Shown here in pieces: positions 17,038-25,999 of a stretch of DNA of 64,000 nt. The stretch is from Nitrososphaerota archaeon. Its GTDB lineage: Archaea > Thermoproteota > Nitrososphaeria > Nitrososphaerales > Nitrosopumilaceae. The DNA is taken from NCBI GenBank assembly GCA_021325595.1, contig JAJPGX010000013.1, positions 1 to 64,000 on the forward strand, given 5' to 3'. A program made the translations under genes and the position numbers. Numbering within the stretch: the first letter of the stretch is position 1; each line of letters begins with the position of its first letter. Under the pieces are notes generated by a model, which saw only the letters and a list, made by a program, of their open reading frames with translations, had not been told where the DNA came from and ran no database searches.

Positions 17038-19743
17038 TCACTTTCCAATGACTGACTGTTCTGCTATCAATAAAGCATCCTTTATTTTTGTCAGGTCTTT
17101 TCCTCCTCCTTGGCCAAAGGAATCTCGTCCGCCTCCAGAACCGCCTAGAACCTTTGATACATCTCTTACCAAATCGCCTGCTTTCTTTGTTTGAATCGCA
17201 TCAGAACCTGAAAAGGCAATTATCTTGATGGTTTGGTCTTTTACAATTAAGACACAATAAATCAGTGATTTGTCCATCTTTACTGCTGTTTCACCTACTG
17301 CAATGTGATATTCATCGTCTAATTCTTCATCTATTGTACAATACAACTTTATTTTTCCAATGCTTTTTGCTTTTGCAATAGCATCCTTTGCAGATGACTC
17401 TGAAGCTCTTTTGATTAATTGTTTTAGCTTTCGTTTTGACTCATCAGCGTTTTTCATTACATGATCAAATGATTCTACCAGTTTTTCTTTACTTGAACCA
17501 AGAGACTTTACCATCTGCGATATTTTTTTGTCCTGGCTTTGAGTGTATTTTAATGCAGCATTTCCAGTAACAAACTCTAACCTTATTACTCCATCCTGAA
17601 TTCTCTCAGATTTTGTGATCTTTAACAATCCAATCTCACCAGTTTTTTTCACATGAGTTCCACCGCATGCTTCTACATCAAATCCCTCGATGTTGACAAT
17701 ACGTACAATTTTTACTGGTACTACTCCTCCTTGATATATTCTAAAACCGTATTTTTGTTCAGCATCTCCTCTCTCAAACTCATTTATCAAAATAGGAACG
17801 TTGTTTCGTATAGTGGTGTTTGCAAGATCTTCTATCTTCATTATTTCTTCTTCAGTTAGGTTTGAGTGATGTGTGATGTCAAGTCTTGCATATTCAGCTT
17901 CTTTGAATGCAGAGTGCTGCCAAATCCAGGATCCTAACGTATGCCTTGCAGAAGAATTCAAAATATGTGTACCTGTGTGATGACGCGTAATCCCATATCT
18001 TCGACTGACATCAATTTTGCATTTTACGGTTTGACCTTCTTTTGGAACTCCACCTTTTAGCTCATGAACTACAACATTTCCATGTTTGTTTACATCAACT
18101 ACATCAAAATTTTCAATTGTACCGTGATCAGGTTCTTGCCCTCCTCCCCGAGGGTAAAATGATGTTTTATCTAAAACCACGAGCTTGTTGCTGAGCACAC
18201 GGAGAACTTTGGCCTCAAATTCTGGTGGGTCTTGACCATAGTATAGTAACTGGGTATCAGCAATTCCATCTATGTTCAAGATTTCTTTCTTTTCAGTCTT
18301 TTCTGATTGGTGTAAATCAGATAGTTTTTCATAAAATGTAGATGGTATCTCTGGGATTATCTGCGCCTCTTTTAGAAAGTCTGGAGTGATGCCATCTGAT
18401 TCATACAAGCGTATCAGATCGTCAACGCCAAGTTTCTTGTTCTGTGATCTTAATGTGGCAGCAATGTTGTGCATCCTGCTTTTTGATTCTACATATCGAC
18501 TCTTTTCTATATCAAGTATGGTTTTGACATCATTTCTTGTCTGTTCTAGCTCTGGATAGGTATGCTTGAGATAATCTACATGCAGATCTACTAGTTCATC
18601 AAGATCAAAATTCCATCCAAATCTATCTATAGTAGCTAGTGTTCTACGAAGAATCATTCTTAAATTATATCCACCACCAACATTGCTTGGAAGTGCGCCA
18701 TCAGAAATTGCAAAGATGAGGGTTCTTAGATGATCTGCAATAAGGTAGGCTCCTTCAAGAGGCGAGATTATCTTCTCATGTTGTATTTCATCAAGTCCTG
18801 CTATCTTGGCTGCAGACTTTCGTACTATTGAGATATCTTCAGATTGTGAAAGCGCCTTTGCAATAGCTCTAAAGTAGTTTGAAATTACACTTGAATCTAC
18901 ACCAAGACCAATTTTTTGAGTCATGTGTTTTGTTACTGGCCCAAAACAGCAATCATACGCAGTAGGTGTTCCCATGGTAATCCAGGCAAATCTCTCAAGC
19001 CCTGCCCCCATGTCTATGATTTTTTGATCCAAAATAGAATAGTTGTTTAAATCTCCTTGAAATTCTGTAAACACTGCATTTCCAAGCTCAAGCCCCCTTA
19101 CAAAATATTCAAGTGATGAACCAAATGAACCACCCCCTGCCCAGACATCTTCTACAAAAACAACTTCTTTTTTGGCAATGCCCAGTCGCTCCGTAAGGAG
19201 TTTAAAGTCAAGCTCAACGCACTTGTCCTTCCAATATCCTTGAGAATTTGGGACACTGAGTTGACCAATCATACAAAAACTGGAAAAGTGTCTTCCGGTT
19301 ACTCCAACATTCTCAATATCTTTGAATCTCAGACAAGTTTGTGGAACAATTAGGGGATTTGCAGGAAACTCGAATACCACTCTGGAGCCCATGATTCTTT
19401 GAAAATCAACAATTGATGCAATTGTAAAGTAAAGATCATCTCGCCATCTACAAACTACGGGATATCTACCAACTGACTTGTGACCATTTTGTACAAAAAA
19501 TGATTCTACTTGTTTCCATGCTTGGGCGTAATCAAATCTCTTCTTGGTAGGCGGCTCTCCAATGAAGGAATAAATATTTTCACTATGATCAGGACATGCC
19601 GATGTGGAATCATCCAAAGTCCAGAAAAATCTCTTGCATTTTACACATGATTTTCTCTTAAAGCCCTCTTGCTCAAAGAGTGCTACCTTATAGTATCTGT
19701 CAGGGTCGGTAGAAAACTTTGCAAGAATCTGACTCTTGTCCAT
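17038..19743 (-). CDS. alaS: Alanyl-tRNA synthetase, archaeal type
   Basis: This 901-residue class II synthetase has an N-terminal Cys-rich element typical of archaeal AlaRS (CVKCKRFFWTLDD...CPDH). The catalytic core includes GGGYNLRMILRRTL. The editing domain carries the zinc motif HHTGTHIL and CGGTH. The C-Ala region ends with GGSGGGRDSFGQGGGK. It edits Ser/Gly mischarged tRNA-Ala in cis. The ATG at 19743 gives a normal family length. leuS follows four bases later. Confidence 0.96.
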   Translation of the reverse strand: MDKSQILAKFSTDPDRYYKVALFEQEGFKRKSCVKCKRFFWTLDDSTSACPDHSENIYSFIGEPPTKKRFDYAQAWKQVESFFVQNGHKSVGRYPVVCRWRDDLYFTIASIVDFQRIMGSRVVFEFPANPLIVPQTCLRFKDIENVGVTGRHFSSFCMIGQLSVPNSQGYWKDKCVELDFKLLTERLGIAKKEVVFVEDVWAGGGSFGSSLEYFVRGLELGNAVFTEFQGDLNNYSILDQKIIDMGAGLERFAWITMGTPTAYDCCFGPVTKHMTQKIGLGVDSSVISNYFRAIAKALSQSEDISIVRKSAAKIAGLDEIQHEKIISPLEGAYLIADHLRTLIFAISDGALPSNVGGGYNLRMILRRTLATIDRFGWNFDLDELVDLHVDYLKHTYPELEQTRNDVKTILDIEKSRYVESKSRMHNIAATLRSQNKKLGVDDLIRLYESDGITPDFLKEAQIIPEIPSTFYEKLSDLHQSEKTEKKEILNIDGIADTQLLYYGQDPPEFEAKVLRVLSNKLVVLDKTSFYPRGGGQEPDHGTIENFDVVDVNKHGNVVVHELKGGVPKEGQTVKCKIDVSRRYGITRHHTGTHILNSSARHTLGSWIWQHSAFKEAEYARLDITHHSNLTEEEIMKIEDLANTTIRNNVPILINEFERGDAEQKYGFRIYQGGVVPVKIVRIVNIEGFDVEACGGTHVKKTGEIGLLKITKSERIQDGVIRLEFVTGNAALKYTQSQDKKISQMVKSLGSSKEKLVESFDHVMKNADESKRKLKQLIKRASESSAKDAIAKAKSIGKIKLYCTIDEELDDEYHIAVGETAVKMDKSLIYCVLIVKDQTIKIIAFSGSDAIQTKKAGDLVRDVSKVLGGSGGGRDSFGQGGGKDLTKIKDALLIAEQSVIGK

Positions 19744-19821
19744 TTCACAGTTTTTCGTTCTGACCGATATTAAGCATTCTGAACCAACACATTAAATATG
19801 ATTTATTTCAAAAAATCACAC

Positions 19822-20328
19822 ATGTTCCAAAAAAAGGGTTGGAAGGAAGGTGAGTACGTATTTGCATCAGTCCCAAATGGTGAGTATCGAGATATTGTAG
19901 TTGGTATAATAACCGGAGTTGAGGATTCTAAGATTGGTGTTAATGGAATTGTCATTAACGCAGCAGGTCTCAAAAACAAAATAGCACAAGGAAAAGCAGG
20001 ACCCCAATCAGCAGAGTTGCTAAAAGATCCAACTCCAAAAGAATGCATTCTTGCTTTGATTTACAGAGTAGAATATGACAACTTTACTGGAGTATTTGAT
20101 ATCAACACAGACCCTGTAGAAAAGATTCACAAAAACATTCACAATATAATTTCAGGATGGGTAAGAGAATCAATTCCTGAAATGATAAACAATGTTCTTT
20201 CCTTGCCTGAGGGTCAAGAAAGAGATCAAGCAAAGAGACTACTAAAACAAAGAATGGATACGTTATATGATAAAGATCTCAAAAAATACATGTATTCTAT
20301 CTGTAGAAGTCTTAAGATTCTAAATTAG
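19822..20328 (+). CDS. Conserved hypothetical protein (168 residues)
   Basis: I do not recognise this protein. It begins [21 protein letters not shown] first half of short strands ([21 protein letters not shown]) is followed by a helical C-terminal half ([18 protein letters not shown], then [16 protein letters not shown]). No signal peptide, membrane helix or enzyme motif is visible. ATG 19822 is supported by a TTAAATATG element 22-30 bases upstream; the earlier ATG 19798 lies inside that element. It is divergent from alaS. Confidence 0.62.
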   Translation: MFQKKGWKEGEYVFASVPNGEYRDIVVGIITGVEDSKIGVNGIVINAAGLKNKIAQGKAGPQSAELLKDPTPKECILALIYRVEYDNFTGVFDINTDPVEKIHKNIHNIISGWVRESIPEMINNVLSLPEGQERDQAKRLLKQRMDTLYDKDLKKYMYSICRSLKILN

Positions 20329-20360
20329 AAATTAATTTAGGAATTCTTGAGCGCCATAGT

Positions 20361-20370
20361 TTTATATTAT
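20361..20370 (+). promoter_or_regulatory. TATA box for the P1/L12 gene
   Basis: TTTATATTAT is centred about 29 bases before the ATG at 20394. This predicts initiation at or next to the start codon. Confidence 0.55.
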
Positions 20371-20393
20371 GCCTCTTTCAAAAATTGATTACA

Positions 20394-20696
20394 ATGGAAT
20401 ACGTATACGCTGCGTTGCTTTTGCACAAACAAAAGAAGGAAATTAACGAGGCAAATGTAGCAAGTGTAATCAAAGCTTCAGGCGCTGAAGTAAATGAAGC
20501 TCAAGTAAAAGCACTCGTAGCCGCATTAGCAGATGTTAACATTGAGGAAGCCATAAAGGCAGCTCCAGTAGCAGTTGCTGCAGCACCAGCCGCAGCACCC
20601 GCAGCAGGTGGAAAGGAAGAGAAGAAAGAAGTGGAACCACCATCGGCAAAGACTGAAGAGCAAGCAATGGAAGGCCTCTCAGCACTGTTCGGTTAA
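20394..20696 (+). CDS. rpl12: 50S ribosomal protein P1 (archaeal L12)
   Basis: This 100-residue acidic stalk protein has an N-terminal dimerisation domain ([20 protein letters not shown]). An Ala-rich flexible hinge (residues about 56-75) is followed by a charged segment and the factor-binding tip ending GLSALFG. It recruits translational GTPases to the ribosome by binding L10/P0. In this window it stands apart, on the strand opposite to rpl1-rpl10, with its own strong TATA box. An in-frame TTG at 20385 is rejected because the promoter spacing fits the ATG. Confidence 0.93.
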   Translation: MEYVYAALLLHKQKKEINEANVASVIKASGAEVNEAQVKALVAALADVNIEEAIKAAPVAVAAAPAAAPAAGGKEEKKEVEPPSAKTEEQAMEGLSALFG

Positions 20697-20765
20697 GACT
20701 GTTTTTTACGAATCCCCTTTTTGTAATCCTTAACATTATTTACTATAACTTCTGATACCTATCAT

Positions 20766-21401
20766 TTGACAGAACTATCGTACCCGCTTCAGACTATTGT
20801 TTTGATATTTGATCTTTTTGGAACGATGGCTTTTGCTGTGACTGGTGCTTTCAAGGCAATAGACCACAAGGCAGACATCGTTGGAATAATAATTTTAGCA
20901 ACAATTACCGGAGTAGCAGGTGGCACTATTAGAGATATTACATTGGGGCATTTCCCCCCACACTCAATATCTGATCCAAGCTATGTCATAATAACAACAA
21001 TTACTGGAGTTGTTATTTTCTTTATTTACAATAAGATACAGAAGCACTGGAATCTATTTTTGAAATTTGATGCTATAGGTCTTGGTGTATTTACTGCTAT
21101 AGGTGCCACACTTGCGTATCAAGCATTTGGAATGAACTTTCTGGCCATGGTACTTGCAGGTATGGTGACTGCTGTAGGAGGAGGTATACTAAGAGATATG
21201 TTTGTAAATGAAATACCATTGGTATTTGTAAAAGAGCTATATGCCTCTGCGAGTTTTCTTGGCGTGGTTTTATTCTATGTATTACTAGTATTGCAGCTAC
21301 CACTTGAGGTTGTTACTATATCTTCAATATTTCTCACTACCATGCTAAGACTAGTTGCAATGAAATACAATTGGAATTTGCCACAAGCACGAGAAAAATA
21401 A
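20766..21401 (+). CDS. TRIC/UPF0126-family membrane protein
   Basis: This 211-residue protein has about seven hydrophobic segments and two inverted-repeat-like halves. Each half carries the family motif: TGVAGGTIRDITLG near residue 55 and TAVGGGILRDMFVNE near residue 138. Members are related to TRIC trimeric cation channels, and in prokaryotes potassium or small-solute conductance has been proposed. The start is TTG 20766, with a TTTACTATAA element about 25 bases upstream. The gene is convergent with rpl10 with one base between them. Specific substrate unknown. Confidence 0.85.
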   Translation: MTELSYPLQTIVLIFDLFGTMAFAVTGAFKAIDHKADIVGIIILATITGVAGGTIRDITLGHFPPHSISDPSYVIITTITGVVIFFIYNKIQKHWNLFLKFDAIGLGVFTAIGATLAYQAFGMNFLAMVLAGMVTAVGGGILRDMFVNEIPLVFVKELYASASFLGVVLFYVLLVLQLPLEVVTISSIFLTTMLRLVAMKYNWNLPQAREK

Positions 21402-21402
21402 A

Positions 21403-22269
21403 CTATTGTGGAGTATAGTTTTTGAGCTTGTTTGCAAGTGCTTTGGCTTGGCCACTTGCTCGTTGAATAGTCTCCTTCTTTGTATCTTCAGTGAGGAATC
21501 CAGACTCTATTGCAAGTGATCTTGCTTGTTGTGCTGCTTTACCAAGTATGATATTGGCATTTTCTTTAGTTACATATCCGATCTCTATCGATAATGCCAT
21601 TGCCTCTTGGTGTGCCTGAACAAAGGCTTCTCTATACTTTTCAACATCTACTGCAAGTTCTTCTTGTTTGTAAAATAAGCTCTCTTCTAACGCAGAATTA
21701 AGTATGATTCCTGCCTCTACTGGCTTGACATCAAGCTTGCTCAATAATGTGGCAAGTTTTGTCGATATTATGTCCCCTTTCTTTGCAACAGTAGAATCCT
21801 TTGTAATCCAAATAGTTCCTTGGTCAATTTTTGTTGCGACTCCTGCTTCTTTAAAATCGGTAAGAATTGGACCTGGGGTAATACCAGTGTTACCTGCTTT
21901 GATTACTACATCGATGCTTGCCTTGTCTCCGCCTCTAGCTGCTAACATAATCTTATTTTTCCCAAGTAAGATATTCAGCTTGATTGGGCTCATATTTGTA
22001 AACATCAAGACACATTGTCCAACTAATTTTTCAGCAAGTTTTTCAAAACCTGGAAGATTTAATGCAGCCATTGCCTTTTGAGCAACTTTATCCTTAATGC
22101 TTAGTATCTCAACTTCTCCTTTGAATTTTTTTCTTAGTGGAAGTAATTGTGATGATCTTACTTTTTCCATTCTTACAAGAGCAACTACTTTGTATTTTTT
22201 TGGAAGCTCTTGTAACTGTTGATACATTTGGGTTTTCTTTTGAGGAAATTTTGTTCTATTTTCACGCAT
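21403..22269 (-). CDS. rpl10: 50S ribosomal protein L10 (P0), short form
   Basis: This 288-residue P0 has an N-terminal rRNA-binding domain (RMEKVRSSQLLPLRKKFKG) and the insertion domain TGITPGPILTDF. Helices that should bind P1 dimers lie at the C terminus (SLAIESGFLTEDTKKETIQR). It ends KALANKLKNYTPQ, so the acidic hinge and the GLxxLFG-type tip seen on most archaeal and eukaryotic P0 are absent. It overlaps the end of rpl1 by eight bases and is co-transcribed with it. Confidence 0.93.
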   Translation of the reverse strand: MRENRTKFPQKKTQMYQQLQELPKKYKVVALVRMEKVRSSQLLPLRKKFKGEVEILSIKDKVAQKAMAALNLPGFEKLAEKLVGQCVLMFTNMSPIKLNILLGKNKIMLAARGGDKASIDVVIKAGNTGITPGPILTDFKEAGVATKIDQGTIWITKDSTVAKKGDIISTKLATLLSKLDVKPVEAGIILNSALEESLFYKQEELAVDVEKYREAFVQAHQEAMALSIEIGYVTKENANIILGKAAQQARSLAIESGFLTEDTKKETIQRASGQAKALANKLKNYTPQ

Positions 22270-22927
22270 GCTGCTTTGCTCCTTCTATTGTTGGCTTGAT
22301 AATTTTACCCATTGTAGTCTTTATCATGATTTTCTTAATGTTCTTGTCACCGCCTGGTAATTTTTTTTCCACCGTACTAATCACGGCATTTGCATTTGCG
22401 GCCAGATCTTCATCAGACATGGTTTCGTCTCCTATCTTACATGCTAAAGAAAGTGAGTTTCTGAGTCTTACTCTGATTGATGATCTGAATCTTTCCAAAA
22501 TTGATTCAATTGGAGCATTAAATGGAACAGGTGTTGGCATTTTTCCTCTTGGACCCATAAATTGTCCTAGAGTCTTACCAACATTTGCCATGAGTTGAGT
22601 GTCTGCAAGGAAGAAATCACTATTGTTAATGAGTTTGCGAGATTCGCGTTTGTTTGTTCCTACTTGTGCAAGTTGCGCTCCATCAACAACCTTGTCTGCA
22701 TTCGCGCTCTTTGCCTTGAGGCTCAAGTCACCTGATGCAATTACGCATACGGTTGCTGGCTTGTTTAGCTTCTTTGGAAGTTGAACTGTTTCGTTTATTG
22801 CAAATCCTTTCTTTACATCAATATCTTTGAAAACCATGATTAGCTCTACTGCTTGTTTGAACTTTCGTTGTTTTGTACCCTTTCTGGCTTCTGCTATCAT
22901 AGTAGCTAATTGGGACTCGTTAACCAT
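22262..22927 (-). CDS. rpl1: 50S ribosomal protein L1 (uL1)
   Basis: This 221-residue L1 protein builds the L1 stalk at the tRNA exit side. The family signature is seen in GKTLGQFMGPRGKMPTPVPF, and the N-terminal half begins MVNESQLATMIAEARKG. Archaeal L1 can repress its own mRNA, but I see no convincing copy of the binding site in the leader. A TTTAAATAGG element lies about 25-35 bases upstream. It is divergent from the AsnC/Lrp regulator gene and coupled to rpl10 downstream. Confidence 0.94.
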   Translation of the reverse strand: MVNESQLATMIAEARKGTKQRKFKQAVELIMVFKDIDVKKGFAINETVQLPKKLNKPATVCVIASGDLSLKAKSANADKVVDGAQLAQVGTNKRESRKLINNSDFFLADTQLMANVGKTLGQFMGPRGKMPTPVPFNAPIESILERFRSSIRVRLRNSLSLACKIGDETMSDEDLAANANAVISTVEKKLPGGDKNIKKIMIKTTMGKIIKPTIEGAKQHA

Positions 22928-23059
22928 TACGAATGGCTTTCGAAATGCCTATTTAAAATCGTTTAGCGTCTGGTCTTCTCAAGAAGCAATGATTTGTAAA
23001 AATCGCATCTTACGTAATTATTGTTGTAAGAAGATTGCATTTGTTGAAAAGAACTTACA

Positions 23060-23069
23060 TTTATTAAAT
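23060..23069 (+). promoter_or_regulatory. TATA box for the AsnC/Lrp gene
   Basis: TTTATTAAAT ends 24 bases before TTG 23093. This supports a leaderless mRNA starting with TTG. Confidence 0.45.
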
Positions 23070-23092
23070 CGAAATAAAAACAAGTCGCCAAG

Positions 23093-23551
23093 TTGCACAA
23101 ATTTGATGAATTAGACATGAAAATTATTACTGAACTTGCACGAGATGGCAATGTTTCTGTTCCAAACCTGTCAAAAAAACTCGGAATAAACACATCTGTA
23201 TTATACAGTAGAATTAAACGACTAATCAAGAAGAAACTCATTAAGAAATTTACCATTGTAGTAGATGAATCATTAATAGGTATAGGAGTTCGTGCAACCA
23301 TGGGGATTAACAGAGATCCTAAACTGAAAGACCAAATTCATAAGGCACTCATGAAGACTCCTGAGGTGGTTGATATGTCAGAAGTAACAGGTAGATTTGA
23401 CATGTTAATTACGCTTAGAGCGCAAAATCTTGAGGAATTACATACCGTAGCAATAGAAAAAATTGGCAAGATAGAAGGAATTCAAAACACTGAGACTTTT
23501 GTAGAACTACAAAGAACAGACAAAGATCCAGTATATTCTGCAACAGAATAA
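23093..23551 (+). CDS. Lrp/AsnC-family transcriptional regulator
   Basis: This 152-residue protein has an N-terminal helix-turn-helix (LARDGNVSVPNLSKKLGINT, then VLYSRIKRLIKKKLI). A C-terminal RAM/effector domain follows (MGINRDPKLKDQIHKAL...VTGRFDMLITLRA). These proteins form dimers or octamers and often sense amino acids. It sits alone between the rpl1-rpl10 and secE-spt5-rpl11 groups. TTG 23093 is used; the ATG at 23117 is inside the first helix, so it is less likely. The ligand and targets cannot be deduced. Confidence 0.88.
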   Translation: MHKFDELDMKIITELARDGNVSVPNLSKKLGINTSVLYSRIKRLIKKKLIKKFTIVVDESLIGIGVRATMGINRDPKLKDQIHKALMKTPEVVDMSEVTGRFDMLITLRAQNLEELHTVAIEKIGKIEGIQNTETFVELQRTDKDPVYSATE

Positions 23552-23552
23552 T

Positions 23553-24035
23553 TTACTTGAATTTATCGTCCCACTTGCCAGACTCTAAATCTTTCGTTGC
23601 CTCTTTTGGATTCTTTCCATCTACTTTGATTCCTAATGTGAGACATGTTCCTATAACCTCTTTTGTTGCAGAGCGTACACTCATTGCATATGATGAATCA
23701 ATTTTCAATTTTGCTACCTTCACTGCAGAATCAATTGTTATGTCTCCAACCCATGTAGCACCTGATGTTCCAGATCCTTTTTGCAATCCTGCCTCCTTTA
23801 GAATTAATGCTGCAGCAGATGGAATACCTACCTCCACTGTCCATTGTTTTGATTTCTTGTCTACTGATACCGTGACAGGAACTTTCATACCGTCAAAGTC
23901 TTTTGTTTTTTCATTGATCGCATTGACAATTTGCAAGATGTTTACACCAAGAGGTCCCAAAGTTGGTCCAAGTGGTGGTCCTGCGTTTGCTTGACCTCCT
24001 GTTACAAGCGCCGAAACAGTTTGAAGATCTGCCAT
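23553..24035 (-). CDS. rpl11: 50S ribosomal protein L11 (uL11)
   Basis: This 160-residue L11 protein binds the GTPase-associated centre of 23S rRNA. The N-terminal domain has the conserved proline-glycine run GGQANAGPPLGPTLGPLGVN. The C-terminal RNA-binding domain contains KEVIGTCLTLGIKVDGKNPKE. It is the last gene of the secE-spt5-rpl11 group and has an ATG start preceded by GAAAGAAAATC. It ends convergently with the AsnC/Lrp gene with one base between them. Confidence 0.95.
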   Translation of the reverse strand: MADLQTVSALVTGGQANAGPPLGPTLGPLGVNILQIVNAINEKTKDFDGMKVPVTVSVDKKSKQWTVEVGIPSAAALILKEAGLQKGSGTSGATWVGDITIDSAVKVAKLKIDSSYAMSVRSATKEVIGTCLTLGIKVDGKNPKEATKDLESGKWDDKFK

Positions 24036-24072
24036 GATTTTCTTTCCCTCTTTACTGTAAATTTAATCCTTG

Positions 24073-24528
24073 CTACGCGGTAGAAGGTTTGAGATAATTT
24101 GCATCTACAGTAACAGGAAGTTGATATGGGGCATCAAGTAGGATTACTGTTGCCTCTTCTTTATCATGATCAATTCTGGTAATTGTTGCTTTCATTCCCT
24201 TGAATGGACCGCCAATAATTTCTACCACTTGGTCCTGTTTGAGTTCTGATACTGTGGATTTCTTTACTAGATAACCTTCAATGTCTTTGAATTGCAATTC
24301 CCCTCTTAGTTGACCTCTGATGTGTCTTATTCCTTGTAATGCATCAAAGGCTGCGTTTGCATCTATCGCTTCAACTACTACATAACCCTTGAGATTTTCC
24401 AAAAGCAAAACAGACTGGAGGTTTATTTTCTTTAGTTTAATTCTGTTTTCAAGTAGACCCATTACCACCTTTTCTTGCCCACCAGTAGTTCTTACTGCAA
24501 AAAAATGTGATTTTATTTCCTGCGTCAT
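24073..24528 (-). CDS. spt5: Transcription elongation factor Spt5 (NusG-like)
   Basis: This 151-residue protein has an NGN domain (HFFAVRTTGGQEKVVMGLLE, GYVVVEAIDANAAFDALQGI). A KOW domain follows (VEIIGGPFKGMKATITRI). Archaeal Spt5 binds the RNA polymerase clamp and raises processivity. It lies between secE and rpl11, the conserved secE-nusG-L11 order of bacteria and archaea. The stop is one base from the window of the next gene spacing (37 bases to rpl11). Confidence 0.94.
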   Translation of the reverse strand: MTQEIKSHFFAVRTTGGQEKVVMGLLENRIKLKKINLQSVLLLENLKGYVVVEAIDANAAFDALQGIRHIRGQLRGELQFKDIEGYLVKKSTVSELKQDQVVEIIGGPFKGMKATITRIDHDKEEATVILLDAPYQLPVTVDANYLKPSTA

Positions 24529-24529
24529 T

Positions 24530-24715
24530 TTATCTATGTCCTAAATTAATAACGGCAAAAGTAAACTGAATTATAAATCCAATACCACCCACTGTGGCCA
24601 TGCCCAAAAGTACCAATCTCAAATGTTGTGTATAGTCATCCTTGTCTGACTTTTTGGCAAGCTTTATGGTGTTTGCCATGTCTTTTAGCATCTGTCTTGG
24701 ATTAAAGTTAACCAT
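24530..24715 (-). CDS. secE: Preprotein translocase subunit SecE (Sec61 gamma)
   Basis: This 61-residue single-span protein has an amphipathic N-terminal helix and one membrane segment (VLLGMATVGGIGFIIQFTF). Size, topology and location directly upstream of spt5 identify SecE, which clamps SecY in the translocon. The sequence itself is too short for a stronger call. Confidence 0.88.
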   Translation of the reverse strand: MVNFNPRQMLKDMANTIKLAKKSDKDDYTQHLRLVLLGMATVGGIGFIIQFTFAVINLGHR

Positions 24716-24818
24716 TGCAGAACATTCCTAAAGTGTACTTATAATTCTTATTTTGCCTATTTAGCAAATTTTGTGCTTTATTTAACACATCGACTGAAAT
24801 TGTACCAATTTCTTAATA

Positions 24819-25910
24819 TTGCCAACTAAGACCAAAATTTCTGTGAAGGCCTTGGTTTACGAGGAATATGCAAAGAATGATGATTTTTCAAAGATTTTAA
24901 AGATAAAAGACATACCAGAACCAAAACCAAAATCAAATGAGATAGTTTTCAAAGTACATGTTGCAGGACTGAATTATGATGATATCTGGGGAATGCGTGG
25001 AAAACCAATCGAGGTTCCAATGCCGCATGTTTCCGGAACTGATGCAGCAGGAGAAGTTGTTGCAGTAGGAGAAGATATAACCACATTAAAAGTAGGTGAC
25101 AGAGTTGTTTCACATGGAAATCTTTCTTGCAGAGTTTGTAGGGATTGTACAGATGGTAGAGAGTTTGATTGCAGGTATAGGAAGATTTGGGGATTTCAAA
25201 CAGGACCATTGTGGGGTGGATATTGTGAATATGCTCATCTTCCCGAAGTAAATGTTGCAAAGATTCCAGATAATGTAAGCTATGAACAAGCCGCAGCTGC
25301 ATCTATGGTACTTGTAACATCATGGCACATGCTTGTTGGACGTGCAAGAATCAAACCTGGACAAACAGTGCTTATCATGGGGGGAGGTTCAGGCATTGGA
25401 ACATTTGGAATTCAAATTGCAAAGTTGTATGGTTGCGATGTCATTACAACTGCAAGTCCAAACAAACTTGATGAGTGTATAAACCTAGGAGCTGATTTTG
25501 CTGTAGATCATAGAAAGGAAGATTGGAACAAAGAGGTGTTTGCAATAACAAAAGAACTTGCAAAAAAGAAGGACGCGAGACCAGGCGTTGATGTAATCTT
25601 TGAGCACATAGGAGGTTCTCATTGGAACAAGGAGCTAACTCTTCTCAAATATGGTGCAACCATAGTCACAACTGGAGCCACTACGGGATATGAAGTAAAT
25701 ACTGATCTTAGACATATCTTTTTCAAAGGAACAAACATCTTGGGTGTTACTCAAGGAACAAGAAAAGAACTGGAGGATGGGTTATTTTGGATGTCTAAAG
25801 GAAAAATAAAGTCTATCATAGACTCTACATACACTTTTGAAAATGCTGCCAAGGCGCACACCAAGATGCTGAAAGGAAATGTCTTTGGAAAAATTTTGAT
25901 GAAGCCATAG
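24819..25910 (+). CDS. Zinc-type MDR oxidoreductase, possible acryloyl-CoA reductase-like enzyme
   Basis: This 363-residue medium-chain dehydrogenase/reductase has a GroES-like domain, a cysteine lobe (CRVCRDCTDGREFDC) and a Rossmann motif (VLIMGGGSGIGTFGIQIAKL near residue 190). The segment YRKIWGFQTG-PLWGGYCEYA resembles the crotonyl-CoA reductase/acryloyl-CoA reductase branch of the family. In ammonia oxidisers that fix carbon by the 3-hydroxypropionate/4-hydroxybutyrate cycle an acryloyl-CoA reductase is needed, so this is a candidate, but quinone or alcohol oxidoreductase activity is equally possible. TTG start at 24819; no operon partner. Confidence 0.75.
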   Translation: MPTKTKISVKALVYEEYAKNDDFSKILKIKDIPEPKPKSNEIVFKVHVAGLNYDDIWGMRGKPIEVPMPHVSGTDAAGEVVAVGEDITTLKVGDRVVSHGNLSCRVCRDCTDGREFDCRYRKIWGFQTGPLWGGYCEYAHLPEVNVAKIPDNVSYEQAAAASMVLVTSWHMLVGRARIKPGQTVLIMGGGSGIGTFGIQIAKLYGCDVITTASPNKLDECINLGADFAVDHRKEDWNKEVFAITKELAKKKDARPGVDVIFEHIGGSHWNKELTLLKYGATIVTTGATTGYEVNTDLRHIFFKGTNILGVTQGTRKELEDGLFWMSKGKIKSIIDSTYTFENAAKAHTKMLKGNVFGKILMKP

Positions 25911-25968
25911 TTTTATTTTCCAAACAAAAAGGAAAATAGGAAAATCCTGATCTGGATAAATCAGATTA

Positions 25969-25980
25969 TTTTATATCTTA
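25969..25980 (+). promoter_or_regulatory. TATA box for the nickel/cobalt permease gene
   Basis: TTTTATATCTTA is centred about 25 bases before GTG 26000, so a leaderless mRNA is likely. Confidence 0.5.
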
Positions 25981-25999
25981 GTATTTTTAGGATTCAACT

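Noticed and set aside
17038-17048. Overlap of leuS with alaS using TTG 17048
   Set aside because: ATG 17033 with GGAAAGTG upstream gives a family-like N terminus and no overlap.
22137-22598. Plus-strand hydrophobic frame opposite rpl1/rpl10
   Set aside because: The hydrophobic content is the complement of Lys-rich ribosomal protein codons; no independent evidence.
24949-25302. Minus-strand frame inside the MDR gene
   Set aside because: Low-complexity Leu/His-rich translation antisense to a strong enzyme gene; no promoter or start signal.
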